NCBI RefSeq assembly: GCF_008831285.2
Contig: NC_045142.1
Location: forward strand, 2,237,001-2,301,000
Length of the DNA stretch: 64,000 bases
From: Nymphaea colorata
Taxonomy: Eukaryota; Streptophyta; Magnoliopsida; Nymphaeales; Nymphaeaceae
Reading direction: 5' to 3'
Shown: piece by piece, positions 44,714 to 57,382 of the stretch
How positions within the stretch are numbered: the first letter of the stretch is position 1
Layout: every line of letters begins with the position of its first letter
The notes under the pieces: model-generated
Database searches by the model: none
The model's input: only the letters and a program-made list of their open reading frames with translations
Told to the model about the DNA's origin: nothing
Position numbers and translations under genes: made by a program

Positions 44714-47700
44714 GTTTGACGGTGGTTGTGCTTGAGAATAGGACCAACGACAGCCAGAGACTGACTCTCTATAGTCTATAGTGTAATATTGGTTCAAATA
44801 TGGATCAGGCAAGCTAGTACAGACTCACCTCAACTCTGCAGGCAAGAGCATGGTGGGTCCAGCCCAGCTTGACCGTGTCCTAAGTAAAGGCAGTGTTCGG
44901 CGGGCTAGGTTGGCTCGAATAAGGCTCACAATGTCCTGAAATGCCCAAAAACGTTTCTGAACTTACCAGGCTCTTCAGGTGAGCTCCATTGGTTTACCAA
45001 GCTAGGATTGATCAAAGTTAGCTCTTATCAGGCTGGACATCTACGTGCCTTATATTTTAATTTATTAAGGGCGGCGGCAGGTGTGGGTACGTGTGGGCAA
45101 TTGCCCACACAGGCCGGATCCCAAAAACTGCCTAATTTTTTGTCGATATTTGTAAGCAATTTTTCTCATTTACATATTGGTGCTCCTTCACCAAAATTTT
45201 TCTGACTCTGCCGTGGTTTTAAATTAGAGATTTAGTTAATTCTTGGAGATTGTGCATGGTTTCTAATTAGACTGAAGTCTGGTTCCTGATTTGTGCTTGG
45301 ATAAAGGGAGGGGAGTGGGTAGCGAGGTTTCATTTTTTAAAGTAAAATGCTGACAAAAGAGATGAGGACCTAACCCGTTTGGTACACAACGTAGGTATGC
45401 ATCTTTTTCATAGGCATTTTTTAAATATTAAGAAAAATGTTTTTGCTCCTTTTTATTAAAAAAAATATATCAGTCATTGAGGGTTGTATTGAAGATGTCA
45501 ATAGATCGGATTCAAATCAGATATATTCATAACTCTGCCTGTTTTTTTAGATATTCATATATTTGTATTTGAATAAGAACAAATAAAAGTTATATTCAAA
45601 TCTGAATCTAAAAAATCCGATTTCACAATCTAAATCCAATCTGAATCATATTTTTACATTCATATCTAAATTCGAATTTAAATTTTGAACCCATTTTGAT
45701 TGGTTTTCAAAATGTAAAACCATTGAATATAAGATATTTATTTAAAACTAAATCCAATCTGAATGTGAACAGATATTCATGCATGTCTGATTTGATTGGA
45801 TGTCATTTTTACATCTGAATCCAATCTGATTTCTTAATTATATATATATGTACCAATATTTGCAACAAAGACTCGGTCATATATAATTGGAGATTCCTAA
45901 CAAGTTCCCCAAACATTTAATATTAAATAATGACGTGATTGAGCACTAACATTCCGGGAACGTGAGTTCGATTCGGTGGAAAGCAATCGTGTTAAGGAAG
46001 AAAGAATGGATTCTCTATAATTGATCATGCTTTATATAAAAGAAGAAGATAGATTTGGGTTTCTTGAGGGGCGGGGAAGCATATGGAACAAATGAATGAG
46101 AATGTGCTTGAAGGAATCACTTGTTTGCTTTCTTTTAAGTTTTATCAGGTTTTGGATCCCAAACAGCTAGGTACATTGGAAATTGTGCCGCAATCATAGA
46201 AAAATCATACAAGGTGTCTTTGCTACCAAACAAACATTCATCAAATCTTAAACAAACATTCATCAAATATTGATTACATTTAGATTCAATTTAAAAGTTA
46301 TATTCGAGAGTTAATTTAAAGGTCGGATTTAGATTTATGAATTCAGATTTTGGATTCAGATGTGGTATAAAATTTTCTCTGTCAAAATTCGAGTCTAAAT
46401 TCAAATCTAAATATGTAAATATCCCAAAAATCAGATGTCGAGTCTAAATTCAAATCTGAATATATAAATATCCCAAAAATCAGATGTGGTGAAATATACA
46501 TCCAATTCAAATCTGAACCATTAACATGTCCCGTCCCTAAAATGAAGACCTTCTTATTTACTATCGAAGTTATTTTTGTCATTGTCAACTCCTAACCCAC
46601 TATCTCATACTAGAAGTTACATATAATCTATATAGCCTGCTTTCTGAAAAGTGCAAGCTGTATTAAAAAACTAGAAACATGAAGCCCGTGTTTGACATTT
46701 GGGCAAATGGCAGGGCTGTAAATGAAAATTTTCCCCGTAAATATCAATGAGGTCATGCGCACAACTTGTGTTGGGAATGATTGGCTAATTTTTGAAAAAA
46801 AATGCTTCGAGTTTCCAAAATTTTCGTAAAACTCCTTATGAACCGTCTCATTTCCCATCCGCAAGTTGTGTGAGAAAGTAATATATTTATCCATTTTAAG
46901 ACCTAACAACACCTATCAAGTTTGACATTAGAGGTCAGAAAAATGTCATTAAAATCATACCTGGGAAAAAATTCTAAGCTACATTAATGTTGGACAGTCC
47001 CTATTATCTTGCCTTACTTGTTTGTTATAGACGTGACAAAGATTTTTTTTTTCTTGGCAAGAAAACGGATAAAGCAATTAAGGCCCAAGCAGAGTAAGAC
47101 TCGGCACCGGGTCGGGTGGCCGGTGAGTACCTAGTACCCAACCTGACTTGGGCTCAATAAAAAGGGTACCAGTTCTCGGGTGGGCTAATCATTTTTATTA
47201 ATTTTAATATTTATTATAATTTTTAATATATATTATTTTATATTAAAATATATATTTGATATTAAAAAATATATTTTATAATTTAATTGGACTGGGTCCA
47301 GCCGAGCTGGGGCTCAGGTTTTGGATGGTTTCCACAAGTAAAATGAAACATGACTCAAGTGAAAAAAAAGTTTAGTTAGGAAAATAGTAAAGAAGAATAT
47401 ACTCTCGAATACTAGTTCTTGTGAAAATAATATTCTTTTGGCAAAAACATTTGTATTATATAATTCCACTATGTTGTTTAATTATAATCAAATATATTTG
47501 TCTCTATATTATATACATATTTAATGCACGAACATAGGCCATACTTTATATACTAAAGATGCACGAAACGAAACATGACAGAAAATGTATTGCTTTTCAT
47601 TAGAATCCCATGTGGAAGTACAATATCATTCAGGCGCGCGTGATAATTATGACATTTAAAAAACCAAGCATGTAAAAGACAAGCTGAATCCCGAACCACA

Positions 47701-48972
47701 TTTAGCAGTTAGCCAGTTATGTGGCCAATTCAATGGTGTCATATGTGAAGTATTAAATAATTCTTAAGTTTTTTAAAGCTATTCTTATTTTTTTTATTTT
47801 CTAAATAAATTTTTTGAATATTTTTTTGCCAACTCTCCGGAATCGGTGCATCGATCAATTTACTAGGTCAGCATCCTCTCATATTTAGTTCATAAACAGA
47901 TTTATTTTTTCACTCGTTATTTGCCAAAATCTCATTATATTCATGTTGGCTTCACCATTGGCCTATTTGATGATTATGGAAGTATAGACATACCTCGAAT
48001 AGGCCAAAGCCTCCCATTTTTCCCCAGCCCCAGGGTTTGGGGTTGTTTCGAAACTTAAGTGAGAAGCAGAACACCCACCAACTCAAGTGAAACAGATCCA
48101 TAGTTTGTAGTCGAAAGGAGTGACGACAATAGGCATCGAATTGCCAAGCATACTTTTACCAGCCTACTAGCCAAACCAACTATGTTGCACCCCTCAGGAC
48201 AGTGCTAAGCATCAAGAAGTCGTCAATAAGAAAGAAGTGAAAAGGCTTCCCTACTTGCAACCTACTCGCAAACAACCTCTTGACCGATAAATAGCTAGAA
48301 CGAGTCGAGTCGAGCCAAACTAAACCAGGAATGGGCTCGGCTCTTATTGGCTAGCCCTATAAGCAAGTTCTATTACAGCAAACTAACTGACAAATTAAAT
48401 TGAGATTTATGGGTTCATTAAGTGCAAGTGGGCAATCACGTGTAGATTGGTTGGTGAAGAAAAAGAGGAGCCAGACCAATTGAAGAAGAAGATGATGCAA
48501 ATTGGAAGAGAAAATCCCAACAACAACCATAATTTATGCTTGTGAAAGAGTAAAGTTTAGCAAATAGCAAGCTAGTTTCTGCGGGTCAGTACTGCTGGAG
48601 GTGCTTCAGAGCCAGGTACTTCTTAAGCGGCAGCAGTGAGTTTACCAATAAAGAAGGGACAAAGAAAGGACCCCCCATTATAATTAGCCAAGGCAGATGA
48701 ATATGCAGTGGACAGAAGACATGATCATAAAATGAATTACAAATCATTAACCAATTATTTAATATGATAATAATATAAAGCTAGAGAGAGAGACCATAAA
48801 AATGCAAAATATATATACATATAGGCAATGGCTAATGAAACTATGTTTCAAGTTTTTTTGCTTCTTCAAAACAACCACTTTTAGAGTGGGAAGAAAAGTA
48901 GCCCCAAGGCTAGTTAGAGACAGGAGGTGTGTCTTCAATCCGAACCGACGGTGAACTATACTCTTCTACTAT

Positions 48973-49161
48973 CAGTGGCGGAGGGAGGGGGGGCTCGCCT
49001 AGGCCATGATCTCAACTTGACCAATGAAACAAAAAATACATTAAAAAAATAAGTTTTTAATTGCACCATGTATTTTTTGGATTTGAATTCAATTTGGTCT
49101 TATCCGGATCTACGGTTAGACTGTCGGCCTGTCCCTGAAGAAAATTCTGGTTCTGCCCCTA
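48973..49161. mobile_element. Degenerate relic of the same TGGCGGAG-type element
   Basis: It starts CAGTGGCGGAG and ends TTCTGGTTCTGCCCCTA, the rough inverse. No target duplication is evident. Similar single ends occur near 10743 and 45062. Confidence 0.4.
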
Positions 49162-49697
49162 TCTGTTGTAACCTAGTACCAATGCAGCTCTGAATTCCGA
49201 AAACAACTAAAACGAGAGAAGCTTCGCCCTGTCCCTCAGGCAGTGGAATTAACCCTCTTGGTACCAAAAAGTGAAAAAGACATTGAAAAAAAAAAGGGAC
49301 AAATTAAAGGTAAGCGTGTGAGGGGAAAAATAGTTGGATCTCACAATGTAATCTAAGTTGAGTATAAAATCATTTGGGATGAATCCAAGCAAAAAAAAGT
49401 CCCAAATTGCAATGATTAATGCCAAAATAAAGGGAAAAGACAAAGAAATAAAGATCAGAATCTCAAAATAATACAGCTTGGTTTTATCATTTTAATAAGT
49501 TTGTGAATAGATTTTGCGACAAGGCATATGTTTAGTACATCCCTTTTGAGCTCCTCCTTACCTACTGAAGAATTACTCTTCAACCCTGCTGAACGGGACA
49601 TCATAATTAATCTCGAATGCAGTGTCACTCCGCATTAAAATCTTTGGCCGGACGGATTCTGAGACAGATATAGTTTGCCAGACATATCCAAACAGAT

Positions 49698-49700
<3 letters not shown>

Positions 49701-49742
<42 letters not shown>
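49701..49742. repeat. (TA)n microsatellite
   Basis: About 42 bases of alternating TA. Confidence 0.95.
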
Positions 49743-49749
<7 letters not shown>

Positions 49750-49901
49750 TCATTTGGGTAAGGGATAAAACCCACACTCATTAAATGAATTGGATATTGG
49801 ATTACATCTAAGCCCTAGTATCCATTATGCATATTGTTTATATATAAGTTGGCAAAACAAGCAGAAAATTAGTGTTTAACGAACTACTTAAGCAAAACCA
49901 T

Positions 49902-50033
49902 TCTGAAATGGAAACTTGCTGCCTACCAACTTTCACCCTATTCGTTACACTTTTTACAACATAAGCAGTTGATGTCTCGAGAGTTTGAAATGGAAACTTG
50001 CTGCCTACCAACCTTCACCGTATCCGTTACACC
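49902..50033 (-). repeat. Two inverted copies of the 82-bp repeat (left array)
   Basis: Copies begin at 49902 (TCTGAAATGGAAACTTGCTG) and 49984 (TTTGAAATGGAAACTTGCTG). The second stops after CCGTTACACC, about 50 bases in. They are the reverse complement of the units at 51312-51639 and somewhat diverged from them. Confidence 0.88.
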
Positions 50034-50494
50034 AATTCCCTTGAGAATAAGCCCATGAGCCCTCTCCATTAATTCTAATGGCAGGCGATTGATCATGGAG
50101 CTGATCATTGACAAATCTACATGAATCCAGCTGTTTGAGCCCTAACAATGGGTCAAGGCTTAAGTAACTGCAACATTTTTTGCAAGATATACTGATCTTA
50201 TTGAAATATTTATTTGACATTGCATCGGAAATAACTGTTTCACATGATATACCAATGAATTCAATGGGCATCCAATTCACATAATTGCAAGAGCACAGCA
50301 AGTAATATTTCCTTCAGAGAAGTACTAACGATGGAAACATGTTATAACTTTTAAGATAGAGAACTCATTCACATGGGTCATGAATGGCCAAAATACTGCT
50401 TCTTAGAACGAAAATCGGATATCCCTTTCTTTGGCGGAGTTAGTTGATAGAATCACGGTTCAAATGGGACACTACAGAAAAATGCAACGAGAAT

Positions 50495-50506
50495 GCTCTG
50501 ATACCA
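50495..50506 (-). other. Primer-binding-site-like motif of an LTR retrotransposon
   Basis: On the minus strand this reads TGGTATCAGAGC, the classic complement of initiator Met-tRNA found after the 5' LTR in many plant retrotransposons. No LTR pair or gag/pol frame was found, so at most a small relic is present. Confidence 0.35.
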
Positions 50507-50815
50507 ATACGATGCAGTGCACATGATTTTTAAATTCAAAGCCGGACTATAGTCAGCTGCAGCTAAGGGAAGAAGAGGGAAATTCAAGGCGGAAATCTTA
50601 GCTGAAGTAAAATGTGGAAACAAAAAAAAGGTGAAGCTTATCAACTAAATATTCAGCAACAAAAACGGATCCTACATGGATCTAGTGCAGGGATATGATT
50701 CTACCTGGATCCAGTTGCATGGATCCTGATCTCTAGTTATTTAGATCCTAATATTATGGTATATGAACTGGTTGAATTAAAACTACAAAAAGCAATATCA
50801 AAAATCAGTCCATCC

Positions 50816-50909
50816 CTGAGAAGGTTGGTGCAATGAATGGAGTGGAGGTTATTAGGCAGCCAGTATCAAATTTGAACTCCCTTAGCATCCACTTTTTATG
50901 CTCGACATC
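50816..50909 (+). mobile_element. SINE-like fragment broken by a MITE
   Basis: TGGTGCAATGA (50826-50836) and TTTGAACTCC (about 50871-50880) repeat the A/B-box-like pair of the 27.5 kb element at the same 44-base spacing. The following GCATCCACTTTTTATGCT parallels GCATCGACTCTCTATACT there. The fragment stops where the MITE at 50910 enters. Confidence 0.4.
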
Positions 50910-51167
50910 TATGTCACCAGAATGCAGGGTGCGGGTGTGGGTGCCGGTGCGATACATCTCAAAAAATTACGGCGCTGCGATGAGGGTATTTATTATTATT
51001 ATTAATTTATTATTATAATATATTAATAATATCAAATTTGATAAAAAAACAAAAAAAAACTGAAATCAATAGGGTGCGGGTTGGGTGCGAATCTGGGTTG
51101 CAGTCGCACCAGCACCCGCGTCGCGTCGACGCGGGTGCGTCAAGGGTTGTCGCACCCTGGTGACATA
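50910..51167. mobile_element. Mutator-like MITE with 10-bp target duplication
   Basis: 258 bp with inverted ends TATGTCACCAG...GGGTGCG and CGCACCCTGGTGACATA. Flanks are GCTCGACATC (50900-50909) and GCTCAACATC (51168-51177), a 10-bp duplication with one mismatch, in the size range of Mutator-like elements. The ends are GC-rich, the centre is (TAT)n-like, and there is no coding capacity. Confidence 0.68.
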
Positions 51168-51291
51168 GCTCAACATCGAAAGCAGCCTTAGACTCTGAGA
51201 GGAAATCTTGTGTTGATCGAGTCTGGACGGCAGACTAATTGGGTTGTAGAAAAGATTTGAATCTTTGATAAAATAACCAGCATCGACCTCA

Positions 51292-51639
51292 GAACTACTT
51301 GTGTTATAAAAGGTGTAACGGAGAGGGTGAAGGTTGGTAGGCAGCAAGTTTCCATTTCAAACTATCGAGACATCAACTACTTGTGTTGTAAAAGGTGTAA
51401 CGGATAGGATGAAGGTTGGCAGGCAGCAAGTTTCCATTTCAAACTCTCGAGACATCAACTACTTGTGTTGTAAAAGGTGTAACGGATAGGATGAAAGTTG
51501 GTAGGCAGCAAGTTTCCATTTCAAACTCTCGAGACATCAACTACTTGTGTTGTAAAAGGTGTAACGGATAGGATGAAAGTTGGTAGGCAGCAAGTTTCCA
51601 TTTCAAACTCTCGAGACATCAACTACTTGTGTTGTAAAA
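51292..51639 (+). repeat. Four tandem 82-bp repeats (right array)
   Basis: Units start GGTGTAACGGATAGGATGAA at 51312, 51394, 51476 and 51558, each exactly 82 bases, with a partial unit before the first. Units three and four look identical and the first is the most different, suggesting recent growth at the right side. The array is inverted relative to the one at 49902-50033. Confidence 0.93.
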
Positions 51640-52541
51640 AGAAACGCATGTATATAAGTTGAAGCATAACATATGTCACTTTGACATACCAAAAAGTAGA
51701 CCTAATACCCAGATGAATGGAATACCCAAAAGTCGGGCTTTAACTCTTAGTATATGTAGGATGAAATATGCTTCCTGCTCACCCAAAAAAGTATCCAGGG
51801 ACTTAAACAAAACATTTTAACGGCTTTCAAACAATTAGACTGTGGTTTTCCTGCAACCCGGAAGAGAACCCATGGGCCTCACAAAATATTTTACCTGCTT
51901 TCAATTAGAGCGGTGTTTGCCTGCCCAAGGAGCTGACTTTCATGACAATATAATTATGACTGCCCATCTGCCAATTGCAAAACTAGCTAACCAGCTGCCA
52001 CACCAACCAGCTTGAGATATTTTGTGCCATGGGACAACATTTTCCCATGCATGTTGAATCTATTGGTTGGTAGGTTTATGGAAAATTGACAATGCTGTTG
52101 TTTCACTTGGAATACTATTCCCAATAAAATACCATTTTGTCATAGATATTGAAGCAATGAATGCATGATAGTTTGGTGGAAGATTTGACTATATGTATCT
52201 CATCTCTTATTGCCTTCAGCTAACTTTTCTTTGGTCAGCAAGTGCAAAAGAAAGTTAGATATGGGTAAGGTGTACAAAGGGGCCTTGTGTACTTGGCATT
52301 GTATATCAATAGAGTTTTTTGGGAGAAATTTCTTGTCAGGGACAAAATTTTGCCTTTATTTCAAGAATATGAAGTTCACAATCTGAATTTTATCATATGG
52401 ATCATCGTTTTTTTTTTAGAATAATGTTGGCATCTGCTGTTAGTCTCAATGCCGATCTAGAGTGCCTTAAGTTTTGTGGGCTTCCTCTTTTGTTTTTTCA
52501 AAGTGATTAGTTTACCATGTGGATAAGTTCCTGTCTAAGAC

Positions 52542-52583
52542 TGGCCCGAGTCAATGATGACGAATCGGGTTTGACTCGGGCCA
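52542..52583. repeat. 13-bp perfect inverted repeat
   Basis: TGGCCCGAGTCAA and TTGACTCGGGCCA around a 16-base loop. Variants of the CGAGTCGGGCC type recur across the window (12.3, 26.2, 28.16, 44.8, 47.1 and 48.3 kb). Confidence 0.7.
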
Positions 52584-52865
52584 AACAAACATTGATTCGT
52601 CCAGGATTTGCTCCGCCCATTTTCATTTCGACTCGGTTCAAGCTTGATCTGGGTCAACTCGGGCGAGTCGTGACTGAAGCTTAACAACCTCGCCACACGC
52701 ATTTGGATTTGGGTCGTGTTCCAGTTTCGGATTCAAACCGATTGGCAAAGACCAACTTGACCCGGGAGTTAATTACAAAACAAATATGTAAATATGGTTT
52801 TATTAGGTTCTAAAAATTAACGGTCTTAATTTTCTTAGCTCACAAAATTGAATCCACATTTGACT

Positions 52866-52867
<2 letters not shown>

Positions 52868-52936
<69 letters not shown>
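52868..52936. repeat. (CT)n(TA)n compound microsatellite
   Basis: About 31 bases of CT followed by about 38 of TA. Confidence 0.95.
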
Positions 52937-52937
<1 letters not shown>

Positions 52938-53677
52938 GAACACACATTCTTTACCCTTGATATGATGGTGCTCTATCTTTTCTGTACTTTGAAACATTGG
53001 AGATGGTTTATAAAGTAAAACCAAATCTTCCTATAAAGAGAGATATGCATGCAGAATATTATTCCAAACTTTGCTGGTTGGTTTCTTCTGAATGTCTTGA
53101 TGCCTTCAAGCTGAGATGTGATGACAGCGCATTGAGTGGCAGAAAGGCAGCCATGACAGTGGGTACTGGAAGTTGCATACATGTGGCTGCAGGGTGCTAG
53201 AAAAAGTAATCACAATGATGGAAATGGAAACAGTAAAGAAAATTTTTGACTGAAACTGGTTGACCTGGCTGCTCAAGCAGTGATTGCCATTCCATGGATA
53301 CTACATGGTTCTTTCAACTTTTTCAAATGTTAGTGGAAGAACATTGATTTTATTCAAATAAAAAAAAAAGAGTAAATATTGGTGATATTGACCCCCATTA
53401 ATTGGTCGAAAAATGTTATAAAATTTGGCATATTCTAGGATTAATTAAGATAAAGAAAAGGTGGAATAGCTAGAGTCATTTGACAATAGCAACAATGTTT
53501 TTTGAATTTGTTTCAAAGATTAAAACAAATTAAAGGGTTCGTGCCCCATAAATTTACCCCAAAGATTAGGTCAGATTCACAGAACTTTCATTATAGTGTT
53601 CTATTGATATGTTCTAATTTCAAAGTAGATTCATAGGACACTGCCAAAATGTCTTTGCTACCGAACGATTCCTTTAA

Positions 53678-53815
53678 AGGGTCGTTTGGCCAGTGAAACA
53701 CTTTATAAATGTTTCATGAAATTCATAAACATCTATTTCTACTGCTCCTTCTGCTCTAATCTTTAGTATAGATTCATGCAACACTCACATAGTGCTCCAA
53801 CTACCAAACAACCTC
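53678..53815. mobile_element. MITE of the GTCGTTTGG family
   Basis: The left end AGGGTCGTTTGGCCAGTG and the right end read inverted, GAGGTTGTTTGGTAGTTGG, are related. TAA lies at both borders. The element is about 138 bp with no coding capacity. Its right half (TAGATTCATGCAACACTCAC) matches the copy ending near 18590, and the sequence just before it (53625-53672) looks like a further partial copy. Confidence 0.55.
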
Positions 53816-54193
53816 TAAAGAATATTGCAATTTAGTATTTTATTCAAACATTTAACACAGATTAAGTGTTAGTATTCCTGTTGCCAAGCATCTCCTATGA
53901 CATTAATTTGAAAAATTTAAACTTTAACTCGACTTGGGGTAGTTTACAATTTAGATTGTGATGCAACAAAATCATAGTATTTTCTAATATTAATGGAACT
54001 AATTTTTTGAAATCTTTTGGAACGATCTTATCTGTAGTTTCTGTGCTCTTGTTGCTTTTTAGTGCAGAGTTTGATTCAAGAAGTCGACTTTCCCTGTTAG
54101 GGATAACGTGAGGAGTCTGTCCCACATCGAGTAGGCGGCCATTGAAAGAAACCCTAGACTGTGAAACCAAATCTGAGATCCGATCTACCAATC

Positions 54194-54436
54194 ATGGCAC
54201 CAAAAAGAGAAAGATTGTGGGAACTGATGAAGGATCTAATGTGGCACAAGTTCTGCAACCATGAAGCCAAACTAAGAAAGATTTTGGACAAACCAGTGTG
54301 CCAAAAGATTGGTATCTCACAATCTATAAGTATTAGTATCTCTTTTTCTTTCGACGCTTTATGGGCAAAAGCTTGTTCAAAACGGCGTTGGAATTGGATC
54401 CTTTCTTTTTTGCAGAAGGGGCAGGCTAGCTTTTGA
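54194..54436 (+). other. Unassigned 80-codon frame after a TCCCACATCGAG motif
   Basis: ATG at 54194 opens MAPKRERLWELMKDLMWHKF and runs 80 codons. It is preceded at about 54119 by GTCCCACATCGAG, a string often seen near LTR or TRIM element ends. The protein is not recognised; it may be a transposon fragment. Confidence 0.2.
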
Positions 54437-55644
54437 AAAGACAGCAAAGGCGATCTCTTTTTTTTTTTTTTTTTTTAAGCAATAGTCTGAAGTTCGAACT
54501 TTGAACATTTAAAATAGAGAATTTTTTCTGTTTTGTCAACAATATTAACGCCATTTCTTGATGGTTTTAAGTGTAGGTTTTTTCCGTTGTAAGCCAGTTT
54601 AAATATTTGTGAAATACGTAGTAAAGGAGTTCAAAGTGACTTCTTCATTTGATAAGAAGTTGTTTAGCTCATTAATTATATTGAGTGAAAAAAAAAAAAT
54701 AGTTAGGAGGGAGGCGAGATGAAGCTCCAATGCTTTTTCTGGCTGCACCATGTAACGGGTCCACACTAAAAACCAAAATGCAAGATTAATGAAGGGATTT
54801 AAAGGCTGCCCAGCCACATGTCCGTTTCCTGATTAGAAGCTCACTGGACCCTGAAGGCGATAATCACCATGCAGCAGAGAAGAGGATGGACGACATTAAC
54901 AGAATCATGGAAGCTCGTAGCCATCCGAAGACACTGCTTTAGTTTTTAATTAACTTGCAGCGACTGACAGGAAGCACGTGGAGTTTTCGAAGACGACATT
55001 TGATCATTACGATCTTTAGTTGTTCTTTTATATGCAGATTAAAATATGGAAGAGCGAATTTAATAATGTTATGTGGTATAAGAGAGAGATGCATATTGTT
55101 CTTCTTGTTTTTGTCCCGTTGTACTTACACTGTCGTGAGTCAGATAAAGAGACGGGAGAGAGATGGAGTGTAAAGGGTAGGTGGGGATGATTAGTGCGAT
55201 AATAATGGAGAGAACTGTAGAAGGGAACAATCAGGTCATCACCCTCTCGATGGCGACGCCACCCATCTCATTAACTGCACCACCACAAACGTCAAATCCC
55301 TCCAACTCTCAGCAGAACTGATCAGAGAAGAGAGAGGGAGAGACATTAATGGCCCATGAACAGTGGAACAGTGTTAAGGATAGACAGCTACGACCCTCTA
55401 TGCATGTGCTTGCCTTTCAACGTGATCTGTGAATGTTGTTGGCCTCGCTCTCTCCCTCTTTCTCTCTCATAAAGTTCGAATTTCGAAATGATGAGATCCC
55501 CGAACATACAGTTCTCAATAGAAAAGAGAGAGAGAGAGGCAGAACGAGAATTTCTAACGTGTCGATATGGAATAGAATAACCAGAAAGGAAATTTACTTT
55601 GCATGATAAAGACGCACGTAGTACAGGCACGGATCAATGGGAGG

Positions 55645-55672
55645 CTCTCTCTCTCTCTCTCTCTCTCTCTCT
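55645..55672. repeat. (CT)n microsatellite
   Basis: About 28 bases of CT. Shorter CT and TA tracts lie at about 55810-55875 and 56057-56084. Confidence 0.9.
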
Positions 55673-56262
55673 AAAAACCCTCACAGGATATGACGGAACA
55701 AGACATAATGTAAATTATGGATCATAGCATGCATTTCCATTGCAACACCCGACAGAGATTATCAGCGAGGAACATTCTTTTTCCAACGTCGTTCAAATCC
55801 TAATGGAAGTCTCTTTCTCTCTCTCTCTCAATCTACCTCCATATATATATATATATCTATATATATATATATATAGGTTTGAAGAGAGAAATAAAGATCG
55901 GAGAGAGTTTATCTTCATGTAGCTATCAAACTAGAAAAATCAAAACAGACCGGACGATTCTACAGAACACAACATTTAAAATATAATCCTCCTTAAATTT
56001 TGATCACTAAAATAGTATACAGAAGTTATTTTCTAATTTTCACGAATACAAACTAAGAGAGAGAGAGAGATATATATATATATCGATACTGTACGTTCAT
56101 CTCCTCGCAGCTTCTGCTCCCTCGGTTCAGGCAAACTTGCTTCGCCCGACGAATCTCTTCATTTTTTTTTCCGTTTGGAACCCCATCGACAGAACGGCTT
56201 CAAATCTTTCACAAGAGGCCATTCTTCTCGATCTACACATCCCTGATAAATCTTCTGCGTAA

Positions 56263-57342
56263 TTAACCCACAAAATCATGCAACAACTGCCCACTTAAAT
56301 TTTTTCTGATCTGATCGCGTTGGTCTTCGAATCCGCTCATAGTATAAGCACTGCTTCCACGCTCGCCGTTATCCGGCCTCTTGGGGTTACTGCCAGCGCT
56401 GAGATTGTTGCTGTGATTATCCTCGATGGTGAATCCGTGCATGGTATCATGGTGGGGAGCCGGCAAACAGACCCCATTGTGGTGAAGCCCCAGCGTCAAG
56501 GAAACCCCACCGGCCCCGCTCCTGACGCGGGTCACATTGGAGAAGAGCTCGTTGGAATGATAAGGATCGGCGACGTTCCCCACGGCTCCGCCGCTGCCAG
56601 AACAGTCACCGGCCATGATCGGCAAGCCATCGGCACGTGAACGTTTCATCGGCTGGACGAGGCTCTGTAGATTGGACGAACCATTGGCCTGATCGGCATA
56701 AGCAAAGTTTTCCGATGGCGACTTGGCACTAGGGTGCACATCCAGGGTTAGCTGACCCTGCTGGTTCCTACCATTGCTCCCGTCTCCAGCATGGATGGAA
56801 TCTGGCTTCCTCACCGAATTGAGATCCACGGACGATGAAGAATCGCGTGTCTCCAGCGAATGAATCTCCTCAACCAAGGGCTTCCATAGTCGCACCCTGG
56901 CATTGATGAACCAGTTCGAGACCTGCCCACCACCATCATCATTCAACACCATAGATAACAATTCATCTCAGAGATGTAACTAAACCAAACACATAATCTT
57001 GTAACATCATAGGTGTCATTCAATATGATGCAAAAATATGAACACCGATATCATCATCAAAGGGAAATACATAGTATGATGTGTTCATAACACACGTATC
57101 ATCATCATACTCATATATATGATGCAATAATAACAAAAGCATCATGACACGTATCATCATCAGAGGGCTCATATATAATATGATGCGATAATAACAAAAG
57201 CATCATGACAACACAAGTATGGCATAAGTTAACCAACCTGGTTTCTGGTAAGCCCCGTTTGTTTAGCTAATATTTGCTTATCCGTATCGGTAGGGTACCT
57301 GCAACCATATCATTCACCATAATTGCAAAAAAAATTATTCAC

Positions 57343-57382
<40 letters not shown>

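Noticed and set aside
50005..50301. 98-codon minus-strand frame between the repeat arrays, considered as a captured gene fragment
   Set aside because: It starts with TTG and part of it is the 82-bp repeat itself. No domain was recognised.
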